Shown: positions 31,823 through 38,825, counted from the first letter of the stretch. The stretch is 40,814 bases of DNA from Candidatus Nealsonbacteria bacterium RIFOXYB1_FULL_40_15 (GCA_001821555.1 MHMM01000004.1:111525-152338); one strand, 5' to 3'. Program-made: numbers and translations. Notes: a model not told the origin generated them from the sequence alone.

Positions 31823-31889
31823 ACTCATAATTTCCTTTAATTTTATTTTAATCGTATTTTAAATGATTATAACTAAAAGTCAAGACCTT

Positions 31890-33995
31890 TTACCTTCTTT
31901 TCCCCTCTATTACCTCCTGGGAAATATTGAATGGAACTTCTTCGTAATGATCAAACTCCATTGTAAAGTTTCCTCTTCCCTCGGTGATTGATCTTAAAGA
32001 TGTGGCATATCCGAACATTTCAGCCAAAGGAACTTTTGCGTCTATAACCTTCAGATTCAGTCTGTCTTTGGTTTCTTCTATTTTGCCTCTTCTGGCCGAA
32101 AGGTCTCCTATCGCGTCTCCAAAGAAGTTCTCCGGCACTATTACTTCAAGCTTCATTATGGGCTCAAGCAAAACAGCTTGGGCTTTTTTGGAGGCATCCT
32201 TAAATGCCATAGAGGCTGCTATTTTAAAAGCGTTTTCTGAAGAATCTACATCGTGGAAAGAGCCGTCATAAAGAACGGCCTCCACGTCAACCATAGGATA
32301 TCCTGCAACCACTCCCTTTTCCATTGCTTCCCTTATGCCCTTTTCTACCGCAGGAATAAATTCTTGAGGGATAACCCCTCCCTTTATTTCATTTTTGAAT
32401 TCAAATCCAGAACTCCTTTCTTTCGCAGAAACTTTAAGCCACACATGGCCATACTGCCCTCTTCCGCCGGACTGCCTTATATATTTTCCTTCTGCTTCAG
32501 CTGAAGATTTTACAGTTTCCCTGTAAGCAACTTGGGGCCTGCCCACCGAAGCTTCTACATTAAACTCTCTCTTCATCCTATCTACTAAAATATCCAAATG
32601 CAGTTCTCCCATTCCAGAAATGATAATTTCCCCCGTTTCAATATCTGTTTTTACTCTAAATGTGGGATCTTCGTCAGAAAGTCTCCTTAACGCCTCTCCC
32701 ATTTTCTCCTGGTCCTCTTTGGATTTAGGTTCTATTCTTATAGAAATAACCGGTTCAGGAAAGCTAATCTGCTCAAGAATTATAGGAGCTGTTTCATCGC
32801 ACAAAGTATTTCCCGTTCTTGTGTTCTTCAGTCCCACGGTAGCTCCTATATCTCCTGCATATATTTCCTGCACCTCCTCCCTTTCCGCCGCATGCATTCT
32901 TAATATTCTTCCTACTCTTTCTTTTTCTCCGGTTGAAGAATTCAAAACGTAAGAGCCCGCCTTGAGAGTTCCAGAATAAACCCTAAAATAAGTCAATGAT
33001 CCCACATAGGGATCAGCGGCTATTTTAAAAGCTAAAGCTGAAAACTTTTCAGAGTCATCCGCTTTTCTCTCCTCCTCCTCTTTTGTTTTGGGATTTATTC
33101 CCTTTACCGAAGGAAGCTCTATGGGCGACGGAAGGTAATCGCAAACTGCGTCAAGCATTAATTGGACTCCCTTGTTTTTGAGGGCAGTTCCCGTAAACAC
33201 GGGAATAAGTTTGTAATTTATTACCGCGTTTCTTAATATCTTTTTTATATCCTCGGTTTTTATTTCTTCTCCGGCCAGATATTTTTCTAAATAAGATTCG
33301 TCTTCTGAAACAATCTTTTCTATCATTTTCTCTCTCCATGCTTTTGCCTGGTCTTTGAGATTCTCGGGGACCGGTTCTCTTTTCATTGTTTGTCCGAAAT
33401 CGCCCTCAAATAAAATGGCTTCCATATTCAGAAGATCAATTACCCCTTTGTGGGCCTGCTCTTCCCCTATGGGAATTTGCATGGCAACCGCATTAGGGGA
33501 AAGCTTTTCTAATATTGATTTGAAACTGTTTTCAAAAGAAGCTCCCGTCCTGTCCAGTTTGTTTATAAAGCAAATTCTCGGGACATTAAACTTATCCGCC
33601 TGCCTCCAAACTGTTTCGGATTGGGGCTCCACTCCGGCAACTCCGTCAAAAACAACAACAGCTCCGTCCAAAACCCTAAGAGATCTCTGGACCTCCGCTG
33701 TAAAATCAATATGTCCCGGAGTGTCTATAAGGTTTATCCTATGTTCGTTTTCCTTGGTTTTTTCTTTATATGTCGGAGTCCAGAAGCAAGTTGTCGCCGC
33801 TGAAGTGATAGTTATCCCTCTTTCACGCTCCTGCTCCATCCAGTCCATAACAGCGGCCCCCTCGTGAACTTCTCCTATTTTGTGGGATATGCCGGTGTAA
33901 AATAAAATACGCTCCGAAACCGTTGTTTTCCCGGCGTCTATATGGGCGATAATGCCAATGTCTCTTACTTTATTTATAGGATATATTCTCGGCAT
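31890..33995 (-). CDS. fusA: Elongation factor G
   Basis: Translocase GTPase, 701 aa, normal length. G1 is [21 protein letters not shown]2 region [17 protein letters not shown]3 [18 protein letters not shown]4 [10 protein letters not shown]. Domain IV carries [20 protein letters not shown] and [11 protein letters not shown], with domain V's [20 protein letters not shown]. It also works with RRF in recycling. It lies 6 nt after rpsG. Confidence 0.98.
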   Translation of the reverse strand: MPRIYPINKVRDIGIIAHIDAGKTTVSERILFYTGISHKIGEVHEGAAVMDWMEQERERGITITSAATTCFWTPTYKEKTKENEHRINLIDTPGHIDFTAEVQRSLRVLDGAVVVFDGVAGVEPQSETVWRQADKFNVPRICFINKLDRTGASFENSFKSILEKLSPNAVAMQIPIGEEQAHKGVIDLLNMEAILFEGDFGQTMKREPVPENLKDQAKAWREKMIEKIVSEDESYLEKYLAGEEIKTEDIKKILRNAVINYKLIPVFTGTALKNKGVQLMLDAVCDYLPSPIELPSVKGINPKTKEEEERKADDSEKFSALAFKIAADPYVGSLTYFRVYSGTLKAGSYVLNSSTGEKERVGRILRMHAAEREEVQEIYAGDIGATVGLKNTRTGNTLCDETAPIILEQISFPEPVISIRIEPKSKEDQEKMGEALRRLSDEDPTFRVKTDIETGEIIISGMGELHLDILVDRMKREFNVEASVGRPQVAYRETVKSSAEAEGKYIRQSGGRGQYGHVWLKVSAKERSSGFEFKNEIKGGVIPQEFIPAVEKGIREAMEKGVVAGYPMVDVEAVLYDGSFHDVDSSENAFKIAASMAFKDASKKAQAVLLEPIMKLEVIVPENFFGDAIGDLSARRGKIEETKDRLNLKVIDAKVPLAEMFGYATSLRSITEGRGNFTMEFDHYEEVPFNISQEVIEGKRR

Positions 33996-34001
33996 ATGAA
34001 A

Positions 34002-34469
34002 TTACCACGCAAAATGAGCGAATGCCCTGTTCGCCTCGGCCATTCTGTGAGTATCCTGCTTTTTCTTGACCGCCCATCCGGTATCGTTGGCGGCTTCCAT
34101 TAACTCTCCTGCAAGCTTTATGGCCATGGGCTTTCCTTTTTTTGATCTTGCTCCTGTTATAATCCACCTAAAAGCAAGGGCCAGCTTTCTTTCTCCTTTT
34201 ACCTCCACCGGAACCTGATAAGTTGCCCCTCCGACTCTCTTTGATTTTACTTCTATTTGAGGCGAAGCATTTCTAAGAGCAAGTTCAAAAACTTCTATTG
34301 GGTCTTTTCCGGTTTCTTTTTTGACGTGTTCAAAAGCCCCATAGACTATTTTTCTAGCTATGGTTTTTTTTCCTTCTTCCATCACATAGTTTATAAGCTT
34401 GGAAACAACTGCGCTGTTATAAACAGGATCTGGCTCTAATACTCTTCTTTGTATTTTTCCTCTCGGCAT
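34002..34469 (-). CDS. rpsG: 30S ribosomal protein S7
   Basis: 155-aa head-assembly initiator at the E site. It begins MPRGKIQRRVLEPDPVYNSA and has KTIARKIVYGAFEHVKKETG, EVKSKRVGGATYQVPVEVKG and the C-terminal KKQDTHRMAEANRAFAHFAW. Standard str-operon position between rpsL (3-nt gap) and fusA. Confidence 0.98.
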   Translation of the reverse strand: MPRGKIQRRVLEPDPVYNSAVVSKLINYVMEEGKKTIARKIVYGAFEHVKKETGKDPIEVFELALRNASPQIEVKSKRVGGATYQVPVEVKGERKLALAFRWIITGARSKKGKPMAIKLAGELMEAANDTGWAVKKKQDTHRMAEANRAFAHFAW

Positions 34470-34472
34470 ATT

Positions 34473-34886
34473 TTATTTCTTTTCTTTTTTAGCTCCGTAT
34501 TTGCTTCTGCCCTGCTTTCTTCCTTCCACGCCGCCGGCATCAAGCACGCCTCTCACCACGTGGTATCTTACTCCCGGAAGATCCTTGACTCTTCCTCCTC
34601 TGATAACTACTACCGAATGCTCCTGAAGATTATGTCCTTCTCCGGGAATATATGCTGTCACCTCCATTCCGTTAGTCAGCCGCACTCTAGCCACTTTTCT
34701 TAAAGCAGAGTTTGGCTTTTTGGGCGTAACCGTAAAAACCTTTAAGCAGGTTCCTTTTTTAAAGGGAGAATTATAATGTTTGGGCCTGTTTTGCAGGACA
34801 TTAAAACCAAAGGCAAGAGCCGGAGTTTTGTCTTTTTTACCCTTGCTCTTTCTGTTTCTCTTTATCAACTGATGTATCGTGGGCAT
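34473..34886 (-). CDS. rpsL: 30S ribosomal protein S12
   Basis: 137-aa decoding-centre protein. It shows [40 protein letters not shown] and [20 protein letters not shown]. The Lys and Asp positions linked to streptomycin response (PKKPNS and KDLPG) look wild type. It is the first gene of the ~16-kb str-S10-spc run, behind a strong promoter. Confidence 0.98.
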   Translation of the reverse strand: MPTIHQLIKRNRKSKGKKDKTPALAFGFNVLQNRPKHYNSPFKKGTCLKVFTVTPKKPNSALRKVARVRLTNGMEVTAYIPGEGHNLQEHSVVVIRGGRVKDLPGVRYHVVRGVLDAGGVEGRKQGRSKYGAKKEKK

Positions 34887-34925
34887 TTTAACAAATTAAA
34901 AATAAGCGAATCCGCTATTAAATGC

Positions 34926-34954
34926 AATTTAGCAAATAAAAACTTTGCTGTCAA
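34926..34954 (-). promoter_or_regulatory. str-operon promoter (rpsL)
   Basis: The minus strand reads TTGACA (consensus -35), 17 nt, TAAATT with extended TGC. The leader is about 33 nt and holds a short AGCG-GATT-CGCT hairpin. It shares TTTATTTGCTAAA with the infA promoter. It lies just downstream of the site-2 protease stop. Confidence 0.8.
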
Positions 34955-34958
34955 TAAT

Positions 34959-35585
34959 TTATAGCGCTGAAACCAAGGGAATTCCCGTTAAAACTAAAAA
35001 TATAGATCTTATAATATAAAAAAGTATGTCAAAAAACCAGGGAAAGAAAAATATTATGAATATAAGAATAAAGAAGCCGTAGCGGGAAAGAACAATTCTA
35101 AATTGCTCTGAAGAAGGAATTAAGCTGAAGAGAATATGGGAGCCGTCCAGGGGCGGGATTGGAATTAAATTAAATAAAGCCAAGAGCAAGTTAATAAATA
35201 CAATATACCCTGTAGCCTGGATAAAGGTTCCCGAAAACCCGAGGTATAGAAGAATTCTCAACAAGATTCCAAAAAATAAAGCAATAAAAAGATTTGAGCC
35301 GGGACCGGCAAAAGAAACTTTGAGCTCTCCCCATTTTTTATCCCTGAAATTATTGGGATTTATAGGAACGGGCTTTGCCCACCCTATCAGAGGAGCTCCG
35401 AGAAAAGCCAAGGAAAGAGGCACCAAAACGGACCCCACGGGATCCAGATGCTTCAGGGGATTCAGAGTTAGCCGTCCCATATATTTTGCGGTAGGATCTC
35501 CCAAACTGTAAGCTAAAGCCCCATGGGCTATTTCATGGATCATTATGGAAAACATCAGAATAATAAGGGTAAAAATTACAAGCAT
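34959..35585 (-). CDS. Site-2 protease family (M50) integral membrane protein
   Basis: 208 aa, almost wholly hydrophobic with about five helices. The first helix carries HEIAHGALAYSLGDPTAKYM (HExxH zinc motif), then the GWAKPVPINPNNF segment, and a later helix has NLIPIPPLDGSHILF with the third ligand Asp. This fits the short S2P-like M50 subfamily without a PDZ domain. The substrate is unknown. It is divergent from rpmB and lies just upstream of the rpsL promoter. Confidence 0.92.
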   Translation of the reverse strand: MLVIFTLIILMFSIMIHEIAHGALAYSLGDPTAKYMGRLTLNPLKHLDPVGSVLVPLSLAFLGAPLIGWAKPVPINPNNFRDKKWGELKVSFAGPGSNLFIALFFGILLRILLYLGFSGTFIQATGYIVFINLLLALFNLIPIPPLDGSHILFSLIPSSEQFRIVLSRYGFFILIFIIFFFPWFFDILFYIIRSIFLVLTGIPLVSAL

Positions 35586-35594
35586 GCTTTTTTT

Positions 35595-35600
35595 ACTATA
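35595..35600 (-). promoter_or_regulatory. -10 box of the site-2 protease gene
   Basis: The minus strand has TATAGT preceded by TGA (extended -10), 9 nt from the ATG at 35585. No good -35 is visible. The predicted leader is about 2 nt. It lies back to back with the rpmB promoter, whose -35 begins 9 nt away. Confidence 0.5.
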
Positions 35601-35608
35601 TCATAGTC

Positions 35609-35637
35609 TTGAAAAAAATAGAAAGATATGATACTAT
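35609..35637 (+). promoter_or_regulatory. Promoter of rpmB-tRNA-Pro
   Basis: The plus strand reads TTGAAA, 17 nt, TACTAT with extended TGA. The start site is predicted near 35644, giving a ~22-nt leader with a GAAAG element 3 nt before the ATG. It drives rpmB and probably the tRNA behind it. Confidence 0.7.
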
Positions 35638-35665
35638 CAAAACATTAAAAATTACTTGAAAGATT

Positions 35666-35887
35666 ATGGCAAGACAATGCATAGTTTGCGGAAAAGGTTA
35701 TACAAACTCAACCACCCTGGTAAAACTAAGAGGGAAATTTAATCCTACTGCAAAATATAGAAGATACCCCAACCTGCAGTGGGTTTTTATTCCGTTGGAA
35801 ACAAATAGGAAAAAATTCAAAGAATTTGCCGGAAAAAGGATAAAGGCCTGCACTGAATGCATAAAGGCTATCGGAAAAGGAAATTAA
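35666..35887 (+). CDS. rpmB: 50S ribosomal protein L28 (zinc type)
   Basis: 73 aa. The N-terminus CIVCGKGY and the C-terminal CTECIKAIGK form a four-Cys ribbon. Between them RRYPNLQWVFIP and GKRIKACTE match the L28 pattern (R-x-x-P-N-L-Q, K-R-I-x-x-C). The usual S-H-S/T-K-T loop is altered (KFNPTAKYRR) and a charged insertion (NRKKFKEF) lengthens the middle. It is the only ribosomal protein gene on the plus strand and is followed 10 nt later by tRNA-Pro. Confidence 0.87.
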   Translation: MARQCIVCGKGYTNSTTLVKLRGKFNPTAKYRRYPNLQWVFIPLETNRKKFKEFAGKRIKACTECIKAIGKGN

Positions 35888-35897
35888 AGTCATCATG

Positions 35898-35973
35898 CGG
35901 GGCATGGTGTAATGGCAACATACACGCATGGGGTGCGTGTGATTTCTGGGTTCAAATCCCAGTGCCCCGACCA
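35898..35973 (+). tRNA. tRNA-Pro (anticodon GGG), CCA encoded
   Basis: A full cloverleaf can be drawn: acceptor CGGGGCA/TGCCCCG with the C1-G72 pair and A73 typical of bacterial tRNA-Pro; D-arm GTGT/ACAT with A14, GG and A21; anticodon stem CACGC/GCGTG with loop ATGGGGT (anticodon GGG, G37). A 6-nt variable loop and T-arm CTGGG/CCCAG with TTCAAAT follow. CCA is encoded at 35971-35973. It reads CCC and CCU codons. It is probably co-transcribed with rpmB and released by processing. Confidence 0.95.
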
Positions 35974-35981
35974 GAGTTTCC

Positions 35982-36048
35982 GCCCAAGGCGTGAACCCGA
36001 GGCTCATCAGCCTTGGGCTGAGATCAGCCTCGGGCTGGCAAATCTCAG
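35982..36048 (+). repeat. Interlaced inverted repeats behind tRNA-Pro
   Basis: GC-rich stretch with three crossing pairs: A, GCCCAAGGC (35982-35990) with GCCTTGGGC (36010-36018); B, CCCGAGGCT (35996-36004) with AGCCTCGGG (36026-36034); C, CTGAGAT (36018-36024) with ATCTCAG (36042-36048). The order A-B-A'-C-B'-C' allows pseudoknots or mutually exclusive hairpins. A local GGCTGA-GA-TCAGCC hairpin also competes. It lies in the 3' trailer of the rpmB-tRNA transcript. Confidence 0.8.
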
Positions 36049-36059
36049 TACCCCGACTC
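36035..36059 (+). repeat. Partial copy of the tRNA-Pro 3' half
   Basis: This matches 35946-35973 (T-arm plus 3' acceptor strand) after a 3-nt deletion: CTGG, then CAAATCTCAGTACCCCGA against CAAATCCCAGTGCCCCGA. It could be a decayed duplicate, an attachment-site-like scar or a tRNA-like decoy. No 5' half is present, so it is not a second tRNA gene. Confidence 0.65.
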
Positions 36060-36064
36060 AAATA

Positions 36065-36093
36065 GAAAAACAGCTTTCAGGAAGCTGTTTTTC
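36065..36093. terminator. Bidirectional terminator (rpmB-tRNA on plus, ncRNA on minus)
   Basis: A 12-bp perfect stem (GAAAAACAGCTT / AAGCTGTTTTTC) with a 5-nt loop and T5 on both strands. It ends the rpmB-tRNA-Pro transcript and also the predicted minus-strand RNA. Confidence 0.9.
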
Positions 36094-36240
36094 AGTGATG
36101 AATTAAAACTCTGCAGTATCAGGAAAGATTCATGGAAAGATTTCCAAGTGGGATTCTTCATGCGTCCGCCACGGCGAGCGCAAATTCAGATTCCCTTTTT
36201 TGTTGGTATAGTCCAGAATCTATCCTAGATCCACAGAGCC
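36065..36240 (-). ncRNA. Candidate structured ncRNA, 6S-like architecture
   Basis: No ORF fits this 176-nt interval, yet a strong promoter (36247-36274) and strong terminator (36065-36093) bracket it on the minus strand. By eye the RNA folds as nested helices. The first seven bases GGCTCTG (36240-36234) pair with CAGAGTT (36113-36107). GGATAGATTC (36225-36216) pairs with GAATCTTTCC (36131-36122), one mismatch. A large bubble follows: 20 nt on the 5' side, 18 nt on the 3' side with a small TGGAA..TTCCA hairpin. Last is an irregular terminal hairpin at 36150-36195. Closing stem, central bubble and apical stem are the layout of 6S RNA, which traps RNA polymerase. That identity is inference; the existence of an RNA is better supported. 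Confidence 0.55.
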
Positions 36241-36246
36241 AACTTA

Positions 36247-36274
36247 ATTATAACTCTGGCAAATTAGGAGTCAA
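36247..36274 (-). promoter_or_regulatory. Promoter of the candidate ncRNA
   Basis: The minus strand reads TTGACT, 16 nt, TATAAT. The start site is predicted at about 36240, exactly where the 5' strand of the closing stem begins. It lies immediately after the adenylate-kinase-like gene's stop, with no protein gene downstream. Confidence 0.75.
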
Positions 36275-36276
36275 TA

Positions 36277-37335
36277 TCAAATTTTCAATTGTTCAACTAA
36301 CTGCTTTATAAGGAAGACTACGACAGGAGGAGGCATAAGACTGTAAGAAGGAATTCCGTTGTCATCTCCAACCTGCCACGGCTTTTCTTCTACCTTAATA
36401 TCCTTTCCTTCTCCTGAATAAACATATTCGGGCGTAATTTCGTAGCCGTCCAAAAACTCTTCTGCCTTGTCTGCCGGAACAGAATTTCTAAGCAGAACTT
36501 TTGGTATTCCATAAAGAGAAAATGCCTGCTTGATAAGGTATTCGTCTTTATCCAGTCTTTCTTTTATCGGCCCTATTCCAAGCTCGTCTCCTTCTTTCTG
36601 AACCAATCTTGGGCCCGAACATTCCGGATTGTCGCATTTCAAAAAGTATTCTCCTTTTTCATATTCCACCTCCTTGGTCGGCAAAAGCTTCAAATTTCTT
36701 GAAGTTTGGCACAAAGGACATATTCTTCTGTACTTTATCCTTTCGTCTATTACATTTTCAGGAACATCTATAAGAACAAGGATATCAGGGTCGTCTCTGT
36801 ATTCAATCAAATCCCTGAAAAATAAAGAGTATGAAACTTGATCAAGCTCTCTGGGAAAACCATCTATAAAAAGAGCTTTCTTCCCCCTTTTAGCTATCTC
36901 CCGTTTTGCAAGAGACAAAATAAGCTCCGAGGGGAGAAGTTTTGAAGTGCTCCTTGATTCCAAAGAAGACACTATCTCTTCTAAAGACATGAATCCTCTG
37001 TAATTCTTTTTCAAAAAGTTCAAAAGCTCTTCTTTTTTGGCAGGGTCCTGCAATTCTTTGTCTATATCTCTTATCATATCCCCTATTGAAAAATGCTCTA
37101 TTCTATCTTTATCCACCACCTCCTTAAGCATTTTTGCATAGGTGCCCTTGCCTGAATTTTTCTTGCCCAAAAGATATGCTATAAAAGTTTTATCCTTCAA
37201 ATATTTTCTCAATCTTTCTATTTCATCCCCCGCTTTAAGCTCAAAATACTTTTTCCTGTCTTCGGCCAAAGTAAGGTCAAACTTAGGAGAATCCTCAATC
37301 TTTGTTTTAAACAGCGGAAATTCCAAATCTTTCAT
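36277..37335 (-). CDS. Adenylate-kinase-like nucleotide kinase with extended termini
   Basis: 352 aa, much longer than adenylate kinase (~215). After ~60 charged residues comes the P-loop GKKNSGKGTYAKM, then FSIGDMIRDI, FIDGFPRELDQVSY (the classical DGFPR motif) and a LID-like part with CPLCQTS ... CDNPEC. It ends in a ~60-residue extension with SYSLMPPPVVVFLIKQL. Two insertions, one between the P-loop and DGFPR and one in the LID, enlarge it. The canonical adk is at 19834-20487, so this one may phosphorylate another nucleotide. A 25-residue in-frame extension from 37410 would run into the upstream structured element and is rejected; the ATG at 37335 is used. Confidence 0.8.
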   Translation of the reverse strand: MKDLEFPLFKTKIEDSPKFDLTLAEDRKKYFELKAGDEIERLRKYLKDKTFIAYLLGKKNSGKGTYAKMLKEVVDKDRIEHFSIGDMIRDIDKELQDPAKKEELLNFLKKNYRGFMSLEEIVSSLESRSTSKLLPSELILSLAKREIAKRGKKALFIDGFPRELDQVSYSLFFRDLIEYRDDPDILVLIDVPENVIDERIKYRRICPLCQTSRNLKLLPTKEVEYEKGEYFLKCDNPECSGPRLVQKEGDELGIGPIKERLDKDEYLIKQAFSLYGIPKVLLRNSVPADKAEEFLDGYEITPEYVYSGEGKDIKVEEKPWQVGDDNGIPSYSLMPPPVVVFLIKQLVEQLKI

Positions 37336-37348
37336 AAAATAATTGCGA

Positions 37349-37481
37349 AACAATAAAGTTTTTGGCAGCTTTCGCAGGCTTTTTGGCACGGTGTCGCCTA
37401 GGGCGACCAAAAGGCCGAGAATGCAGATAGCGAAAATCCGCTGGGATTTTAGACTATCGGTGCAAGAAAACTTTTATTGTT
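37349..37481 (-). ncRNA. Multi-stem structured element upstream of the kinase gene (5' UTR or ncRNA)
   Basis: A 133-nt region with no ORF is closed by a long repeat: AACAATAAAGTTTT (37349-37362) against AAAACTTTTATTGTT (37467-37481), one bulge. Inside are two compound hairpins. 37377-37386 pairs with 37407-37416, enclosing GTCGCC/GGCGAC (37393-37407). GATAG..AAAATCC (37426-37439) pairs with GGATTTT..CTATC (37444-37458), loop GCTG. GCAC (37386-37389) and GTGC (37460-37463) could form a pseudoknot. It ends 13 nt before the kinase ATG on the minus strand, so a cis-regulatory leader is the favoured reading. A separate ncRNA or a MITE-like insertion is also possible; strand is inferred from context. 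Confidence 0.5.
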
Positions 37482-37490
37482 GAGCTAATT

Positions 37491-38294
37491 TTAATAAGTA
37501 AACTTTATGTCTCCTGACTCTTTAGTTAATAATACTTCTATACCAAAATTTTCAAGTCTTTTCAATACTTCTTCTGAAGGATGCCCCCACTTATTCACCC
37601 CTACCGAAATAATGGCTTTTTTGGGAGAAACTTCTTCCAAAAACTCCTCTGTGCTAGATGTCTTGCTCCCATGATGGGAAATTTTTAGCAGATCAGCTTT
37701 GAGGTTATATCTTTCTAAAAGCTCCTTTTCTTTTTTTCCGGATATGTCTCCGGTCAAAAGAATAGAATGTTCTTTGATTTTAAGAAAGCCCGCGATAGAA
37801 GTGTCGTTGGAATCTTCTCCTAACTCTTCAAGGGGATGAATTATTTCAAGAAAGCTCTCTTGGGAAAGGACAATTTTCTGGCCTGATTTTGCAAGAATAA
37901 TATCAGAACCTTCTTCTCCGATCAATTCTTTCCATTCTTGCCAATCGGCAGTTTCTGTCTTGAATCCGGTCCACAAGATTCTCTTTACATTATAATTCCT
38001 TAAAACTTCCAATAACCCATACAAATGGTCTGAATCAGGATGAGTAAGAACAATAAGCTCTATGTCTCTGTCATAAAAAGGCATTTCGTTAGAAAGCTTT
38101 TCCAACACTTTTGCATCCGGTCCTCCATCAATGAGAACCTGGAATGTTTCTCCTATTTCAATATATATGCTGTCTCCCTGTCCTACGTCAAAAAAGATAA
38201 GCTCTATTTCCTCTTCTTTATCTTTGAGCCCAAAAAACAGCAAAACTAAAAATAAAGCAATTAAGAACAAGGAAATCAAAAGCTTTTTCTTCAT
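37491..38294 (-). CDS. ComEC/Rec2-type metallo-beta-lactamase-fold protein, membrane anchored
   Basis: 267 aa from the ATG at 38294; a 31-residue upstream in-frame extension is unlikely. One N-terminal helix (residues ~4-22) anchors it, with the domain outside the membrane. Motifs are LIFFDVGQGDSIYIE, DGGPDAKV, LTHPDSDHLYGLLE, LLTGDISGKKEKELL and ISHHGSKTSS, matching the C-terminal domain of ComEC. The ComEC channel domain is absent, as in stand-alone ComEC-MBL proteins. It may be a nuclease or phosphodiesterase; a competence role is only a guess. Confidence 0.85.
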   Translation of the reverse strand: MKKKLLISLFLIALFLVLLFFGLKDKEEEIELIFFDVGQGDSIYIEIGETFQVLIDGGPDAKVLEKLSNEMPFYDRDIELIVLTHPDSDHLYGLLEVLRNYNVKRILWTGFKTETADWQEWKELIGEEGSDIILAKSGQKIVLSQESFLEIIHPLEELGEDSNDTSIAGFLKIKEHSILLTGDISGKKEKELLERYNLKADLLKISHHGSKTSSTEEFLEEVSPKKAIISVGVNKWGHPSEEVLKRLENFGIEVLLTKESGDIKFTY

Positions 38295-38301
38295 CTGATT
38301 T

Positions 38302-38307
38302 ATGATA
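38302..38307 (-). promoter_or_regulatory. -10 box for the ComEC-like gene
   Basis: TATCAT on the minus strand lies 7 nt before the ATG and directly after the terminator at 38312-38342. The -35 region is poor. It repeats the terminator-then-promoter layout seen at tpiA. Confidence 0.4.
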
Positions 38308-38311
38308 GCAC

Positions 38312-38342
38312 AAAAAAAGCTTCGCAGTCCTGCCGCGAAGCT
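38312..38342 (-). terminator. Terminator of the coiled-coil gene
   Basis: An 8-bp stem (AGCTTCGC / GCGAAGCT) with a 9-nt loop, followed on the minus strand by a T7 run. This is a classic intrinsic terminator 26 nt after the stop at 38368. Confidence 0.9.
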
Positions 38343-38367
38343 AAGCTCCTCAAAGAGATTGCTCCTC

Positions 38368-38700
38368 TCAAATCCCCCATATTTCATTGAACGCTTTCAA
38401 GAGAGCGTCGGCAATCCTCATTGCCGACTCCCTTTCTTCCAGGGCCTTGGAGAGATTTCCATCGGCTTCTAAAAAATCTCTACTTTTCGCCGAAAGCAGG
38501 GAATTAAGTTTTTCATTGTCTTTCTCCAATCGCTCAATCCTAACTCTCTGAGCCTCATAAGCGCTCTCGAGTTGTAAAACCCTCTCCCGGAATACTCTAT
38601 TGTCAGCAAGAGCTTTTGAAACTTCAGCCACTAACCTTGCCCGATCTTCCCTTGATTCTCCCAATAATATCTCGAGTTGTCTTTTCGTCTGTAGTGCCAT
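38368..38700 (-). CDS. Small coiled-coil protein, unknown
   Basis: 110 aa from the ATG at 38700, chosen because AAGGAG lies 7 nt upstream. Nearly the whole chain is charged helix with heptad-like spacing (RERVLQLESAYEAQRVRIER, LEKDNEKLNSLLSAKSRDF), predicting a coiled coil. There is no signal peptide or catalytic motif. It is monocistronic, with a consensus promoter (38754-38782), ~47-nt leader and strong terminator, so it is probably well expressed. No family recognised. Confidence 0.65.
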   Translation of the reverse strand: MALQTKRQLEILLGESREDRARLVAEVSKALADNRVFRERVLQLESAYEAQRVRIERLEKDNEKLNSLLSAKSRDFLEADGNLSKALEERESAMRIADALLKAFNEIWGI

Positions 38701-38753
38701 CTCTCTGCTCCTTAATTTTAAAAGGTCAAAAGAACCTGCTAAACGATTTGTTC

Positions 38754-38782
38754 TTATTACCACCCGATAGATAAATTGTCAA
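38754..38782 (-). promoter_or_regulatory. Promoter of the coiled-coil gene
   Basis: The minus strand reads TTGACA (consensus), 17 nt, TAATAA with extended TGG. The -35 box lies directly behind the T-tract of the terminator at 38793-38811. The leader is about 47 nt. Confidence 0.75.
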
Positions 38783-38792
38783 CAAAACAAAA

Positions 38793-38811
38793 CCCCGCCC
38801 TTTTGGGGCGG
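38793..38811 (-). terminator. Terminator of the 64-aa gene
   Basis: GC-rich stem (CCGCCC / GGGCGG) with a short loop, 14 nt after the stop at 38826. It is followed on the minus strand by TTTTGTTTTG. The T-tract runs into the next gene's TTGACA. Confidence 0.88.
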
Positions 38812-38825
38812 AGCTTCAAACTGCT

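Noticed and set aside
31760-31889. Riboswitch in the tuf leader
   Set aside because: Only one AT-rich 8-bp inverted repeat is visible, with no GC-rich core or known motif.
36035-36059. Second tRNA gene after tRNA-Pro
   Set aside because: Only the T-arm/acceptor 3' part is present; no D-arm or anticodon arm can be drawn.
36277-37335. Fusion of two kinase domains
   Set aside because: Only one P-loop and one DGFPR motif are present; the extra length is terminal extension and insertion.
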